Below are positions 20,301 to 28,990 of a DNA stretch of 64,000 nt, one piece after another. A program made the position numbers and the translations under genes. Source of the DNA: Vibrio aestuarianus. Lineage in GTDB: Bacteria > Pseudomonadota > Gammaproteobacteria > Enterobacterales > Vibrionaceae. The stretch spans positions 62,001 through 126,000 of the forward strand of contig NZ_JAAZTU010000006.1 of NCBI RefSeq assembly GCF_012395185.1. Direction: 5' to 3'. Under the pieces are notes generated by a model. The model ran no database searches. It was not told where the DNA came from and saw only the letters and a program-made list of their open reading frames with translations. Each line of letters starts with the position of its first letter. Position 1 is the first letter of the stretch.

Positions 20301-20450
20301 ATTTTAGGTATGCTGCCACTTCTGCCTGATATTTTCTTCAAGCCAATGGCGGTAACCATTATGTTTGGTTTGGGTTTTGCTACGGTCCTGACATTGATAG
20401 TGGTTCCTGTGTTATACCGACTCTTTCATAAGGTAGCGGTACCCAAATAG
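17352..20450 (+). CDS. vexK: RND-family efflux pump (VexK-like)
   Basis: 1032-aa inner-membrane proton-driven pump with 12 TM segments and two large periplasmic loops, the AcrB/HAE1 layout. TM1 is ISWMLSLIFLIGGVSAFFG; TM4 carries the proton-relay motif GMLVDNAIVVVEG (Asp416), where many pumps have two adjacent aspartates but this subgroup has one; TM10-12 lie at the C-terminus (FLSLSGMLLKNGIVLLDQIE). It exports hydrophobic compounds through an outer-membrane channel (TolC presumably) encoded elsewhere. A hairpin terminator follows. Confidence 0.88.
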   Translation: MSNQQHTPQSDDDVKGVAAYFIRNRVISWMLSLIFLIGGVSAFFGLGRLEDPAFTIKDAMVVTAYPGATPQQVEEEVTYPIEKAIQQLTYVDEVNSISSRGLSQITVTMKNNYGPDDLPQIWDELRRKVNDLKGQLPPGVNDPQVIDDFGDVYGILLAITGDGYSYKELLDYVDYLRRELELVDGISKVSVSGQQQEKVFIEISMKRISSLGLSPQTVFNLLSTQNAVSDAGAIRIGEEYIRIQPTGEFNDVDKLGDLILTESGTKGLIYLRDVAEVKRGYVEVPSNIINFNGQLALNVGVSFSQGVNVVEVGKRFDRRLAELKYQQPVGIDISEIYSQPKEVDKSVSGFVVSLGQAVAIVIIVLLFFMGLRSGLLIGLILLLTVFGTFIFMQYFRIDLQRISLGALVIALGMLVDNAIVVVEGILIGTQKGRTRMQAATDIVTQTKWPLLGATVIAVTAFAPIGLSEDATGEYCGTLFTVLLISLMLSWFTAISLTPFFADLFFKGQKFAEGSEDSDPYNGMVFVIYKNFLEFCMKRAWMTMGILVLALVASVYGFTHVKQAFFPSSTTPMFLVDVWMPEGTDIRATNTKLKVLERWLSEQDDVEHITTTAGKGLQRFMLTYAPEKSYAAYGEITTRVASYEALAPLMERFRQYVDQNFPEINYKLKQIELGPGGGAKIEARIVGSDPTVLRSIATQVMDIMYADKGAYNVRHDWRERTKVIEPQFNESQARRYGVTKTDVDEFLAMSFSGKTIGVYRDGTTLMPIVARLPEDERVDIRNIEGMKLWSPVIGDYIPLQQVTLGYEMRWEDPLIVRKNRKRMLTVMADPDLLGEETASTLQKRLQPQIEAIKLPAGYSLEWGGEYESSNDAQESLFKTMPLGYLFMFLITVFLFNSVKEPLIVWLTVPLALIGVTTGLLALNTPFGFMALLGFLSLSGMLLKNGIVLLDQIEIEMHSGKEPYLAVVDASLSRVRPVCMAAITTILGMLPLLPDIFFKPMAVTIMFGLGFATVLTLIVVPVLYRLFHKVAVPK

Positions 20451-20472
20451 CTAGTTGATTATTTCAAGTCAC

Positions 20473-20504
20473 AGTGCCTCTGATGAACAGGGGCACTACT
20501 TTTG
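20473..20504 (+). terminator. Terminator after the RND pump operon
   Basis: AGTGCCTCTG (20473-20482) pairs with CAGGGGCACT (20488-20497), one G-T pair, 5-nt loop, followed by a short T run. Confidence 0.65.
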
Positions 20505-20530
20505 AAAAGCATAACCTTTAAGGATTAACG

Positions 20531-21094
20531 ATGAGCGATCACGATACTACTTGTGCATGGGCAATGAATCATCCACTTGAACGTGAATATCACGACCAAG
20601 AGTGGGGAGTTCCGGTTTATGACGATACGGTTTTGTTTGAGTTCATTACCTTGGAAGGTGCGCAAGCTGGCCTAAGTTGGATCACCATCTTAAAAAAACG
20701 TGAAGGATATCGTGTCGCGTTTGAAGGGTATGATCTTCAAGTTCTAGCGCAATATGATGAGGCCCGAGTGCCATACATTATTGAGCATTTTGATGTGGTG
20801 AAACACAAAGGAAAGATTGCCTCTGTATATTCTAATGCGCGAGCAGCAATAGCGCTTCAGCAAGAATATGGCTCATTATCTAACGCGTTATGGCAGTTTG
20901 TCGATGGACGTCCCATTGTCAATCATTGGCATTCGATGGGGGAGGTGCCTGCTGCAACTGAAATTTCAAAAGCAATGAGCCAATTTTTGAAAAAACGTGG
21001 TTTCAAATTTGTTGGAGAAACAATTTGCTACGCATTCATGCAGGCAGTTGGTATGGTCAACGACCATCTTGAAGGCTGTCCACAGCGAACTTAA
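20531..21094 (+). CDS. tag: DNA-3-methyladenine glycosylase I
   Basis: 187-aa base-excision repair enzyme removing 3-methyladenine. Family motifs: CAW near the N-terminus, YHDQEWGVP, LEGAQAGLSWITILKKRE, RGFKFVGETICYAFMQAVGMVNDH and the C-terminal HLEGC. The Cys/His pairs at both ends (Cys8, His21 region; His and Cys of HLEGC) form the zinc snap seen in E. coli Tag. AAGGA precedes the ATG. Confidence 0.95.
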   Translation: MSDHDTTCAWAMNHPLEREYHDQEWGVPVYDDTVLFEFITLEGAQAGLSWITILKKREGYRVAFEGYDLQVLAQYDEARVPYIIEHFDVVKHKGKIASVYSNARAAIALQQEYGSLSNALWQFVDGRPIVNHWHSMGEVPAATEISKAMSQFLKKRGFKFVGETICYAFMQAVGMVNDHLEGCPQRT

Positions 21095-21186
21095 CTAACT
21101 TCGGTGGTTCTGGTTTAGATTTTGAAATTGCACAACTCGGTAGTGTGAGCGCAGGTTTTACTTAGCAGCTTCCATTTCCTGTAGTC

Positions 21187-21414
21187 ATGAGTGCTAATAA
21201 TGACCCGCACCCCTATTTACGTGCGTTTTGGGGCATCATGATGGGAGCGATTGCGATTGCATTGATTTCTTTAGGGGAAGGTGGTGTTTCTGCATTACAG
21301 TCGTTTATTGTTATTACTGCGGTGCCCGTTTCCTTGATATTGCTGCCAACGCTTTGGACAGCGCCGCGCTACGCAAGACTGATGCTAGAAGAGCAACAAT
21401 TAAAGCAATCGTAG
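21187..21414 (+). pseudogene. C-terminal remnant of a BCCT-family (choline/betaine) transporter
   Basis: The 75-codon frame encodes two hydrophobic segments and resembles the last part of BCCT transporters (pattern RxFWGxxxGAIAxxL then GGVSALQSFIVITAVPVSLILLP). A full BCCT protein has 500-600 residues. Immediately upstream in the same frame, before a TAG at 21163-21165, lies a short stretch (NFGGSGLDFEIAQLG, from about 21100) that also resembles an internal BCCT segment, suggesting a large internal deletion. No ribosome site is obvious. Read as decayed gene; a small expressed membrane protein is the alternative. Confidence 0.55.
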
Positions 21415-21425
21415 CGATATTCAAT

Positions 21426-21461
21426 AAAAAAAGCCGCTCGTTTCATAGGGCGGCCTTTTTG
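21426..21461. terminator. Terminator between BCCT remnant and metC
   Basis: AAAAAAGCCGCTC ... GGGCGGCCTTTTT (stem 21433-21439 with 21448-21454), flanked by A and T runs; works for both converging directions. Confidence 0.75.
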
Positions 21462-21502
21462 TATTTGCTGTGCTATTTCAATGATTACTGATTGTTCAAT
21501 GA

Positions 21503-22693
21503 TTACTGATTGAGTTGTTGAGTATAGCGCTCTAGCCCCGCGTCTAAATCAGCAATGAGGTCTTCAACATCTTCCAAACCGATATGTAAGCGAATCAAGG
21601 TTCCTGAGAAATGCGGATTGGCTACGGTTCTCAACGAATCAAAACTCTTTGGTTCATTAGCAAGAATTAAGCTTTCAAAGCCTCCCCACGAATAACCCAT
21701 GCTGAAATGCTTCATGCCATCGAGTAAGGCTGTGGTTGCTCGCGGATTGCTCGTTTTCAACACAAAGGAGAACAGGCCATTTCCGCCAGTGAAATCACGT
21801 TTATAAAACTCATGACCAGGACAGGACTCCAGCGCTGGGTGGCGAACATGGTCGACTTCTGGGCGATCAGCAAGCCACTTTGCGACTTCCAAGCTGTTTT
21901 TTTCATGTTGGCGTAAGCGAACATCAAGGGTTCTTAAACCACGCAAACCTAAGTAAGCATCATCAGGTGAGATACATTGCCCCATTAAGTAGCTCTGTTC
22001 TCGTAGTTGATCCCAATGCTTTTCATTGGCGATGGCGGTGCCTAGCATCACATCTGAGTGACCAACTATGTATTTGGTTGCCGCTTGGATCGAGATATCA
22101 ACCCCATGTTCAAAAGGTGAGAAGTTAACGCCTGCCGCCCAAGTATTATCTAGCATCACGACAATATCTTGTTCATGAGCAATGCGTGAAAGGGTTGGGA
22201 TATCTTGCACTTCCATGGTGATTGAACCTGGCGATTCAGTAAAGAGTACCTTAGTATTCGGTTGAATTAACTCGCGGATACCTTCGCCAATCGTTGGAGG
22301 GTAGTAGGTGGTTTCTATACCCATTTTCTTCATGATTTTTTCGCAAAAATCACGGGTCGGTTCATAACAGGTATCGACCATCAATATATGGTCGCCAGTT
22401 GCAACAAAGGAAAGAATGGCATTGGCGATTGCCGCAGCTCCACACGGGAAAAGTGCACAGCCTGCGCCGCCTTCAATTTCGACCATCGCCTCTTGAAAAG
22501 CAAAGTGAGTATGTGTGCCACGACGCCCATAGAATAAGGTTTTATTTGCACGGTTTATCGTCGCATGGTTTTTTTCCGCAACGCTATCAAAAACCACTGT
22601 CGATGCACGTTGAATTGGCGGATTGACTACCCCATTTGTCCACTTTTTGTCACGCCCCGCTGTCACGAGTTGAGTCTTTTTGCCTTCTGACAT
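21503..22693 (-). CDS. metC: Cystathionine beta-lyase
   Basis: 396-aa PLP enzyme of the Cys/Met metabolism family (cystathionine to homocysteine, pyruvate and ammonia). Near the N-terminus: [16 protein letters not shown] and [12 protein letters not shown]; the PLP lysine lies in [18 protein letters not shown]; the C-terminal [14 protein letters not shown] is characteristic of MetC rather than cystathionine gamma-synthase. Standalone gene, converging on the BCCT remnant. Confidence 0.93.
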   Translation of the reverse strand: MSEGKKTQLVTAGRDKKWTNGVVNPPIQRASTVVFDSVAEKNHATINRANKTLFYGRRGTHTHFAFQEAMVEIEGGAGCALFPCGAAAIANAILSFVATGDHILMVDTCYEPTRDFCEKIMKKMGIETTYYPPTIGEGIRELIQPNTKVLFTESPGSITMEVQDIPTLSRIAHEQDIVVMLDNTWAAGVNFSPFEHGVDISIQAATKYIVGHSDVMLGTAIANEKHWDQLREQSYLMGQCISPDDAYLGLRGLRTLDVRLRQHEKNSLEVAKWLADRPEVDHVRHPALESCPGHEFYKRDFTGGNGLFSFVLKTSNPRATTALLDGMKHFSMGYSWGGFESLILANEPKSFDSLRTVANPHFSGTLIRLHIGLEDVEDLIADLDAGLERYTQQLNQ

Positions 22694-22773
22694 CAGAAAT
22701 CCTTGTCTGGAAAGATAATCGTCTATTTAAAACATGGAGCTGCCTTGGTTGGCAACCCCGAAATGATAAAAAC

Positions 22774-24228
22774 TTATAGTAGAGGATTGAATAAATAGAA
22801 CAAACGTTCAAAAAAACGATGATGAAGCGGGCGTTGTTCCCATTCGCTGTAGTCAACAGCATGAGATTGCTCAATGTAATGTTGCTGTAACCAATGCATT
22901 TCTTTAGTAAATGATTGATCATCAACGGCGAGAGTGACCTCAAAGTTTAGCCATAAGCTGCGCATATCAATATTGACGGTGCCGACTAAACAGAACTGCT
23001 CATCGATCACTACCGATTTTGTATGTAATAAGCCACCGTAAAACTCATAGATTTTCACACCAGCTTCAAGCAATTCTCCATAAAAGGCACGTGAAGCCCA
23101 CTGTACCATCGTAGAGTCATTTTTATGGGGAATGATCAGTTCAACATTAATACCACGTTGCGCCGTCATTTTTAGTGTGGCCAGTAAATCCGCACTTGGC
23201 ACAAAGTAAGGGGTGGTTATTCTTACTGACTTATTGGCTTGGTTAATGGCCAGTGTCAGCACTTGTAATATCAAGTTTTCAGGCATACCTGGACCTGATG
23301 GAACAACCTGAACAGGGTGTTGTGGTTGATCTGGGGTTATTTGGCATTCCGGAGTGTTGGGCAACATGCGAGTCCCCGTTTCCACTTCCCAGTCCCAGCA
23401 ATGGATGGCAGACAGCACATTAACAGCAGGGCCAGTTACGCGGACCATGATATCCACCCACTGACCAACGCCAGAATTTTGCTTGAAGTAAGCTGGGTCA
23501 ACGAGGTTCATCGACCCGGTGTAAGCGACTTGATCATCAATGATAATGATTTTTCGATGCTGCCTTAAATCGAGGCGGCGTAAAAAAATCCGTAAAGGGC
23601 TGACTTCTAGTGCTTGAACGACTTCAATGCCAGCATCTTTCATCATTTGGTGCCAATGGCTTCTGAAAAATCGCGGACTGCCTGCTGAATCAAGTAACAG
23701 TTTAACCTGTACACCGCGCTTGGCTGCTTGGATAAGTGCTGAAGCAACAGAATCAGCCAATCCACCTGGATGCCAGATGTAAAAAACCATTTGAATACTG
23801 ATTTTTGCAGCTTCTATGTCGTCGATAATAGAATGCAAGATTTCATTGGGAGAGGTTTGAAGCGAAAGTGTGTTGCCACTTAGTGCTGGTATTCCCATTC
23901 GGTGATTGCAAAGTTCGTCAATCTTGTAGATATGAGCGCCCATACCTTCTGGAGCATGAGCTTGGCAGTCGTTAAGTTGCCTAAACCAGCCTTCATAAGG
24001 CGTGAACATTTCTTTTGCTCGTTCGGCTCGTTTTCGACCTAAATTGAGCTCGCCAATCAGAAAATAGAAAATCACCCCAACAATAGGAATGATATAAATA
24101 ACCATCAGCCATGCAAGCGAAACGCTTACGGCTCTACGTTTCAATACAACGCGTAATGTAACAGCGGCAACCAGCAACCAATATATTGCAATGCCAGCTA
24201 ATGTAAGAATGTGGTAAACCTTATCCAT
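22774..24228 (-). CDS. cls: Cardiolipin synthase (ClsA type)
   Basis: 484-aa inner-membrane phospholipase-D-superfamily enzyme that condenses two phosphatidylglycerols. Two N-terminal TM segments (residues ~7-28 and ~36-58) and two HKD motifs, HRKIIIIDD at His224 and HTKSVVIDE at His402, give the ClsA arrangement. Monocistronic, divergent from the NSS transporter. Confidence 0.94.
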   Translation of the reverse strand: MDKVYHILTLAGIAIYWLLVAAVTLRVVLKRRAVSVSLAWLMVIYIIPIVGVIFYFLIGELNLGRKRAERAKEMFTPYEGWFRQLNDCQAHAPEGMGAHIYKIDELCNHRMGIPALSGNTLSLQTSPNEILHSIIDDIEAAKISIQMVFYIWHPGGLADSVASALIQAAKRGVQVKLLLDSAGSPRFFRSHWHQMMKDAGIEVVQALEVSPLRIFLRRLDLRQHRKIIIIDDQVAYTGSMNLVDPAYFKQNSGVGQWVDIMVRVTGPAVNVLSAIHCWDWEVETGTRMLPNTPECQITPDQPQHPVQVVPSGPGMPENLILQVLTLAINQANKSVRITTPYFVPSADLLATLKMTAQRGINVELIIPHKNDSTMVQWASRAFYGELLEAGVKIYEFYGGLLHTKSVVIDEQFCLVGTVNIDMRSLWLNFEVTLAVDDQSFTKEMHWLQQHYIEQSHAVDYSEWEQRPLHHRFFERLFYLFNPLL

Positions 24229-24566
24229 GCAGTCAATCTTGTCGCTAGAGTAAGTAAAGATAGTAAAGGGAAAGGAGGAAGTAAGAAAGTTTATTGCTGT
24301 AAATAATATGAAAACAGTGACAGATGAATGGTGTTACCAATTTGATAACAGCAGTTTAAAAAATAAGAGCTGAGCACAAAAAAGCAACGATTAAGCTGCG
24401 AAATGATGGTGAAACCCATAATTTATGCTGTTCGGGCTTCCAATCCTAATCTTAAACTGATTTACTTGCCATCATCTTGGTGCGACTCAATATTCTTATA
24501 AGTGTAACTAAAAGTTTACACTCAATTTTAGCATCGCTTGGCAAACACAATTTTGGTAAATATCTT
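24229..24566. other. Divergent intergenic region between cls and NSS transporter
   Basis: 338 bp, AT-rich. It must contain both promoters. I see no coding frame of quality, no strong hairpin and no operator I can name; the weak TTG-initiated frame extension of the transporter (from 24477) lies here and is rejected as coding. Confidence 0.6.
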
Positions 24567-25910
24567 ATGGCAAGTAGTTCAAGAGGTCATTTCTCTTCGA
24601 GAATTGGTTTTATCATGGCGGCAGCTGGTTCGGCTGTTGGTTTAGGTAACGTATGGGGCTTCCCAACCAAAGCGGCTAGTAATGGCGGTGCGGCATTTTT
24701 AGTCATCTATTTGGCCATGGTGTTTTTGATCGCTTATCCAATGTTGGTCGCAGAGTTAACGATTGGTCGTCATGGTCAGTCAAACCCTATTGCTTCTTTG
24801 AAATCAATTTGGACAAAAAATAAGAAAGCGGCGGCTCTATTCGGTGCGATAGCGATGGTTGCGGCTTCAATGATTCTTAGCTTTTATTCTATTCTTGCGG
24901 GTTGGTTGATGGGCTTTGCTGCCGCGCCGATTTTAGAAATGGTAGGATTACAATCAGCCGCTGATTGGTTAGTGAATTTTAGTGGTGCTCGTAATGTTGT
25001 TCTAGCCTCGCTCTTTTCATTGCTGACGATTTATGTGGTGCAAAAAGGCGTAGCCGACGGTATTGAGAAATGGTCAACCCGTCTGATGCCTGTTCTATTT
25101 GTGCTGTTTGCCGTGATGATTGCGTATATTTTCACTCAAGATGGTTCAATGGAAGGCTTGAAAATGTACCTTGTGCCTGATGTATCACACATCAACGCGG
25201 GTCTTTTAGTGGATGCAATGGGGCAAGCTTTCTTCTCATTGTCACTCGGTGTGGGTTCGATGATGGTCTACGGTTCATATATCAAAAAAGATGTTAATTT
25301 ACCGAAGACAGCCGCTCAAGTGGCTGCGATTGATACAGGTGTCGCCTTCGCTGCAGGTCTTTTGATTCTTCCTGCGATGTATGTTGCAAAAAATCACGGG
25401 GTTGAAATCTTTGATAGTGCAGGCAATCTATTGAGCTCTGGTGACCTTGTCTTTGCGGTATTACCAGCAATGTTTGACACTATGGGCTCTGGCGGGATGA
25501 TTATTGGCGTTGGCTTCTTTATCCTGATGGTCATCGCTGCATTAACCTCTTCCATTTCATTATTAGAAGTACCGGTTTCTTGTGCTCAAGACGAACTGAA
25601 AATGGATCGTAGTAAAGCAACATGGTTGATTGGTGGTGCCATTCTAATACTTAGCATCGTTATTTCACTTAATTTTGGTGCACTATTTGGCCTGATTGCC
25701 GATGTATCAACAGTCTATATGCAGCCATTACTGGGTGTGGTGTGGGCGATTGTAGTGGGTTGGATCTGGCAGCGTAATAAAGTTCTTGAAGAGCTTAAAC
25801 AAGGCAATCCAGAGATCGAGCAAGGTTTATTTTGGAAGATCTGGCCTTGGTATGTACGAATCGTTTGCCCTGTGGCGATCATGGCGGTATTCCTCTACTC
25901 GATTCTTTAA
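24567..25910 (+). CDS. Sodium-dependent transporter of the NSS (SNF) family
   Basis: 447-aa LeuT-fold sodium symporter for amino acids or amines. The signature of TM1, IGFIMAAAGSAVGLGNVWGFPTKAASNGGAAFL, is intact, including the unwound GSAVGLGNVW. About 11-12 TM segments. The ATG at 24567 places the SNF signature at residue ~11 as in relatives; a TTG 90 bp upstream is less likely. Substrate unknown. Followed by a perfect terminator. Confidence 0.9.
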   Translation: MASSSRGHFSSRIGFIMAAAGSAVGLGNVWGFPTKAASNGGAAFLVIYLAMVFLIAYPMLVAELTIGRHGQSNPIASLKSIWTKNKKAAALFGAIAMVAASMILSFYSILAGWLMGFAAAPILEMVGLQSAADWLVNFSGARNVVLASLFSLLTIYVVQKGVADGIEKWSTRLMPVLFVLFAVMIAYIFTQDGSMEGLKMYLVPDVSHINAGLLVDAMGQAFFSLSLGVGSMMVYGSYIKKDVNLPKTAAQVAAIDTGVAFAAGLLILPAMYVAKNHGVEIFDSAGNLLSSGDLVFAVLPAMFDTMGSGGMIIGVGFFILMVIAALTSSISLLEVPVSCAQDELKMDRSKATWLIGGAILILSIVISLNFGALFGLIADVSTVYMQPLLGVVWAIVVGWIWQRNKVLEELKQGNPEIEQGLFWKIWPWYVRIVCPVAIMAVFLYSIL

Positions 25911-25921
25911 GTTTAATACTT

Positions 25922-25954
25922 AAACAAAAGCGGTGTATTCACCGCTTTTGTTTT
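25922..25954 (+). terminator. Terminator after NSS transporter
   Basis: AAACAAAAGCGGTG / CACCGCTTTTGTTT, a perfect 14-bp stem with a 4-nt loop and T-rich tail. Confidence 0.9.
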
Positions 25955-26029
25955 ATCAATAAAGCTCACTCTATCCTGCCGATTATTGTTTTTTAAAGGT
26001 ATAATCCCAGCCTTATCATGAGAGGCTGT

Positions 26030-26725
26030 ATGTTCGATATTCTTTATACACATTCCGATTTTCTGATCATCAATAAATACCCAAATGTTTCTGTTCATAA
26101 AGATGATGGCGAGACCATGCTATTGCAGGAAGTTGGTAAAGTTTCCGGTGATCAACAGCTTTATCTTGTTCATCGTCTGGACAAAATGACGTCAGGTATT
26201 TTATTGCTCGCACGTACACAGCAAGCGGCGAGTCTTTTGTCGCAAGCGTTTGCTGACCGAGAAGTGGAAAAATACTATCTAGCACTGGGTAGCAACAAGC
26301 CTAAGAAAAAACAGGGTTTAATCAGTGGTGATATGGAGCGTTCAAGACGTTCTGCTTGGAAACTGATGAATACTTATAATAACCCTGCTATCACACAATT
26401 TTTTTCACTGACAGCAGAACCAGGTGAGCGTCTCTTTTTATGTAAGCCATTGACTGGTAAAACTCATCAGATAAGGGTTGCATTAAAATCGATTGGTTCA
26501 GCTATTGTGGGGGACCCCATTTATAATGGTAGTAATGTAGCTGACCGAGGATATTTACACGCCTTTGCTTTAAGGTTCTCGTATCTTAATCATCAGTATC
26601 AATTTATATGTGATCCACGTAATCAAGATGATATGGGTCATCAGTGGAACTCAACGATAGTTTGCCAAGGTATTGAATCTTGGTTAGCTCCTTGGAATTT
26701 AGCTTGGCCGAAAGTAAAAAAATGA
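26030..26725 (+). CDS. RluA-family pseudouridine synthase (TIGR01621 type)
   Basis: 231-aa RNA pseudouridine synthase without an S4 domain. The active-site motif is HRLDKMTSG (Asp51), followed by LLLARTQQAASLLSQAF and the C-terminal GKTHQIRVALKSIG and GDPIYN motifs. The start at 26030 has AGAGG 4 nt upstream; the ATG at 26018 is an alternative. Target RNA unknown. Its stop overlaps the start of the next gene (ATGA), so the two are coupled and may modify the same RNA class. Confidence 0.87.
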   Translation: MFDILYTHSDFLIINKYPNVSVHKDDGETMLLQEVGKVSGDQQLYLVHRLDKMTSGILLLARTQQAASLLSQAFADREVEKYYLALGSNKPKKKQGLISGDMERSRRSAWKLMNTYNNPAITQFFSLTAEPGERLFLCKPLTGKTHQIRVALKSIGSAIVGDPIYNGSNVADRGYLHAFALRFSYLNHQYQFICDPRNQDDMGHQWNSTIVCQGIESWLAPWNLAWPKVKK

Positions 26726-27669
26726 CAGAACACAACATGCAATGCTCAGCACTTGCCCTTTTTTTTGAACACATTGAACAGCAACTCGCACAAGGCCCAG
26801 ATGAAATTCGGCGCTTATTCCATGGTCGTGGTCGCAGGTTTTCAGGTTTAGAGCAGCTAACGTGCGATTGGCTCCAAGGTCAATTGGTCGTCAACCTATT
26901 TAAAGCGGTGGACGATGCTTTTTTAGTTGATCTAAAGCAAGGGCTGGTTTGCCTGACAAACAGTCCTCTATGGCAGCAAAAGCAGGGGCGCTGTATTTTA
27001 CTGCAACACCGTTATGCTGAAGGTGCTCCTTCTGAGGTGTTATGGGGAGAATTAGATGCCTTTCCTGTTGTGATTGAAAATGGCTTGAAATATCAGTTAA
27101 GTATTGGCCGTAACCAAAATTTTGGCTTGTTTTTGGATATGCGCTGTGGCCGTGAATGGGTACAAGCTAATGCCAAGCATAAAAACGTTTTGAATTTATT
27201 TGCTTACACTTGTGGTTTTTCTGTTGCGGCAATGCAAGGTGGTGCTGATAGCGTAGTAAATGTCGATATGGCAAAAGCCTCGCTATCGAAAGGTCGAGAA
27301 AACCACATATTAAATGGCCATAACCTTAGCCAAGTGAAGTTTTTTGGACATGATATTTTCAAGTCATGGGGGAAAATTAAAAAATCAGGTCCTTATGATT
27401 TGATTGTGATCGATCCGCCATCATTCCAAAAAGGTAGTTTTGCATTAACCAAAGATTATCAAAAGATTTTACGTCGCCTTCCAGATCTACTTGCTCAAGG
27501 AGGTGAAGTACTAGCGTGCGTTAATTCGCCATCGGTAACGTGTGATTTTCTTATTGAAGGTATGAAGGTAGAAGCTCCTTCGCTTACTTTTCAACAGCGT
27601 TTAGAAAACCCACCTGAGTTTGAAGATATCGATCCACAAGCAAGTTTAAAAGCGCTAGTTTTCTCGTAA
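26722..27669 (+). CDS. Class I SAM-dependent methyltransferase (RlmI/RlmK-like catalytic domain)
   Basis: 315-aa protein of the PF10672-type methyltransferases. SAM-binding region NVLNLFAYTCGFSVAAMQGGA, the acidic motif VVNVDMAKASLSKGRENH, and DPPSFQKG, comparable to the catalytic (D/N)PP(S/Y)F of RNA m5C/m2G enzymes, are all present. Unlike RlmI no PUA domain is visible. Coupled by ATGA to the preceding pseudouridine synthase. rRNA as substrate is inferred. The frame upstream of 26722 belongs to the previous gene's shadow. Confidence 0.82.
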   Translation: MTEHNMQCSALALFFEHIEQQLAQGPDEIRRLFHGRGRRFSGLEQLTCDWLQGQLVVNLFKAVDDAFLVDLKQGLVCLTNSPLWQQKQGRCILLQHRYAEGAPSEVLWGELDAFPVVIENGLKYQLSIGRNQNFGLFLDMRCGREWVQANAKHKNVLNLFAYTCGFSVAAMQGGADSVVNVDMAKASLSKGRENHILNGHNLSQVKFFGHDIFKSWGKIKKSGPYDLIVIDPPSFQKGSFALTKDYQKILRRLPDLLAQGGEVLACVNSPSVTCDFLIEGMKVEAPSLTFQQRLENPPEFEDIDPQASLKALVFS

Positions 27670-27713
27670 TCAGGATGCTCTCGAGCATCATTGAAATAGA
27701 GAGCAACAGATAG

Positions 27714-27745
27714 AAAAATGGCAGCGATTAACGCTGCCATTTTTA
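27714..27745. terminator. Bidirectional terminator
   Basis: AAAAATGGCAGCG / CGCTGCCATTTTT, perfect 13-bp stem with a 5-nt loop, between convergent genes. Confidence 0.9.
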
Positions 27746-27766
27746 AAAGGAGTACATTCGCGTAAA

Positions 27767-28213
27767 TTAGTTTACCCAGTCACGCAGGGTAAATGTCAGC
27801 GTGTGTACATCATTCTTCAATGTTAGCCCGTCTTTGGTGACAGTGATGTCGCTCCAATCAGAAAGCGTTTGAGAGAATGCCTGCTCTGTGTCCATCACAT
27901 CGCCAACACACATCATCATAGTCATGCCCATTTTTTCGATGCGGAACTGGTTGTCTTTCAACTCAGCTTGGCCAAAGAAGTTATTACACCCCGCATTACC
28001 ACTTGCCATCATTTTTTCACCGATTTCAAGACGTGGTGCCTTTTGTTTATCGGCATTGGTAACTTCTTTGCCATCAATTTGGACAAGTTGCCAGTTGTGG
28101 TGCTGCAGATCTTGAGCCGTGATTTGTTTCACGTTATCACCATTACTTGCACAGGCAGTCATGAGTACAGGTAGAGAAATTGCAGCAAGTAACTTTTTTG
28201 AACTAAGCTTCAT
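27767..28213 (-). CDS. META/HslJ-domain lipoprotein
   Basis: 148-aa lipoprotein (lipobox VLMTAC) with one META domain: HNWQLVQIDGK, ASGNAGCNNFFGQ and GMTMMMC, resembling HslJ. Members are heat-inducible or linked to novobiocin resistance in E. coli; the exact role is unknown. Monocistronic. Confidence 0.83.
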   Translation of the reverse strand: MKLSSKKLLAAISLPVLMTACASNGDNVKQITAQDLQHHNWQLVQIDGKEVTNADKQKAPRLEIGEKMMASGNAGCNNFFGQAELKDNQFRIEKMGMTMMMCVGDVMDTEQAFSQTLSDWSDITVTKDGLTLKNDVHTLTFTLRDWVN

Positions 28214-28379
28214 ATTATACGACTCCAGAATGTTGAAAACGTGGTAAGTATATTAAATCGAACGGCGTTTTTGTCAGTATAAGGTTATTGTTTTATATTC
28301 GTTGTGTCTTGTAACCGCTAAATGACACAGAAATAAGTATATAACACTATTAGAAATACATCAGACTGCTGAGCTAAAT

Positions 28380-28628
28380 ATGGAGCAACTTGAATTTTTT
28401 AATGTACCAAGCCCCTGTATCGGTGTTTGCACTGTAGACAATAAAGGCTACTGCCACGGATGCATGAGAAAAAGAGAAGAGCGTTTTAACTGGCTTTCGA
28501 TGACGCCTGCTCAGCAGTTACATGTGATAAAGCTTTGCCGACAACGTTATAAGCGGAAAATGCAACACAAAACGCAAGAAGCAAAAAGTGCAGGGCAGGC
28601 CATTAGCCCACAGCAGGATCTATTCTAA
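28380..28628 (+). CDS. DUF1289 family small protein
   Basis: 82 aa with the DUF1289 cysteine pattern PSPCIGVC...GYCHGCMRKREERFNW, a likely small metal-binding (CxxxC/CxxC) module, then a basic tail. Function unknown; widespread in proteobacteria. Confidence 0.82.
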   Translation: MEQLEFFNVPSPCIGVCTVDNKGYCHGCMRKREERFNWLSMTPAQQLHVIKLCRQRYKRKMQHKTQEAKSAGQAISPQQDLF

Positions 28629-28632
28629 GGGG

Positions 28633-28851
28633 TTACTTTAATCCCCAATGATCGCTCACCCAACCACCAACTCGTTCATCAAAATGATTACCATTGAAGC
28701 GTCTATTAATGTCGGGGTGTTCTAGCTCTGGTTTACTATCGAGCAACTGTTGAATGTAGTTCGCCATAGGATCGTTAGAAAGTTGTCGTTGATGCCGCGT
28801 TGCGACTTCTTTGATTAACTGTAGTCGATAGGTTGAGCTCGCACGTTTCAT
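28633..28851 (-). CDS. Small hypothetical protein
   Basis: 72-aa soluble basic protein starting at the ATG at 28851, which has GGAGG 8 nt upstream; the longer frame to 28881 is not needed. Hydrophilic, no TM, ends WVSDHWGLK. Not recognised. It converges on the DUF1289 gene with only 4 bp between stop codons. Confidence 0.6.
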   Translation of the reverse strand: MKRASSTYRLQLIKEVATRHQRQLSNDPMANYIQQLLDSKPELEHPDINRRFNGNHFDERVGGWVSDHWGLK

Positions 28852-28990
28852 TTCTATAACCTCCAGTGTTGTAATAACCAATAGAAAAAATAGATCTGTT
28901 CACACAGGCCGTCAACTCAACCTTTGATTAAATTTCACACAAAATTCTCATTAAAAAAGTAAGGTTATGATTTAGCTTAAAATAAATTTT

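Noticed and set aside
24477..24566. N-terminal extension of the NSS transporter
   Set aside because: TTG start without Shine-Dalgarno, and the SNF signature would be too far inside.
27869..28174. His-rich frame antisense to the META lipoprotein
   Set aside because: Reverse-complement shadow of a well-supported gene.
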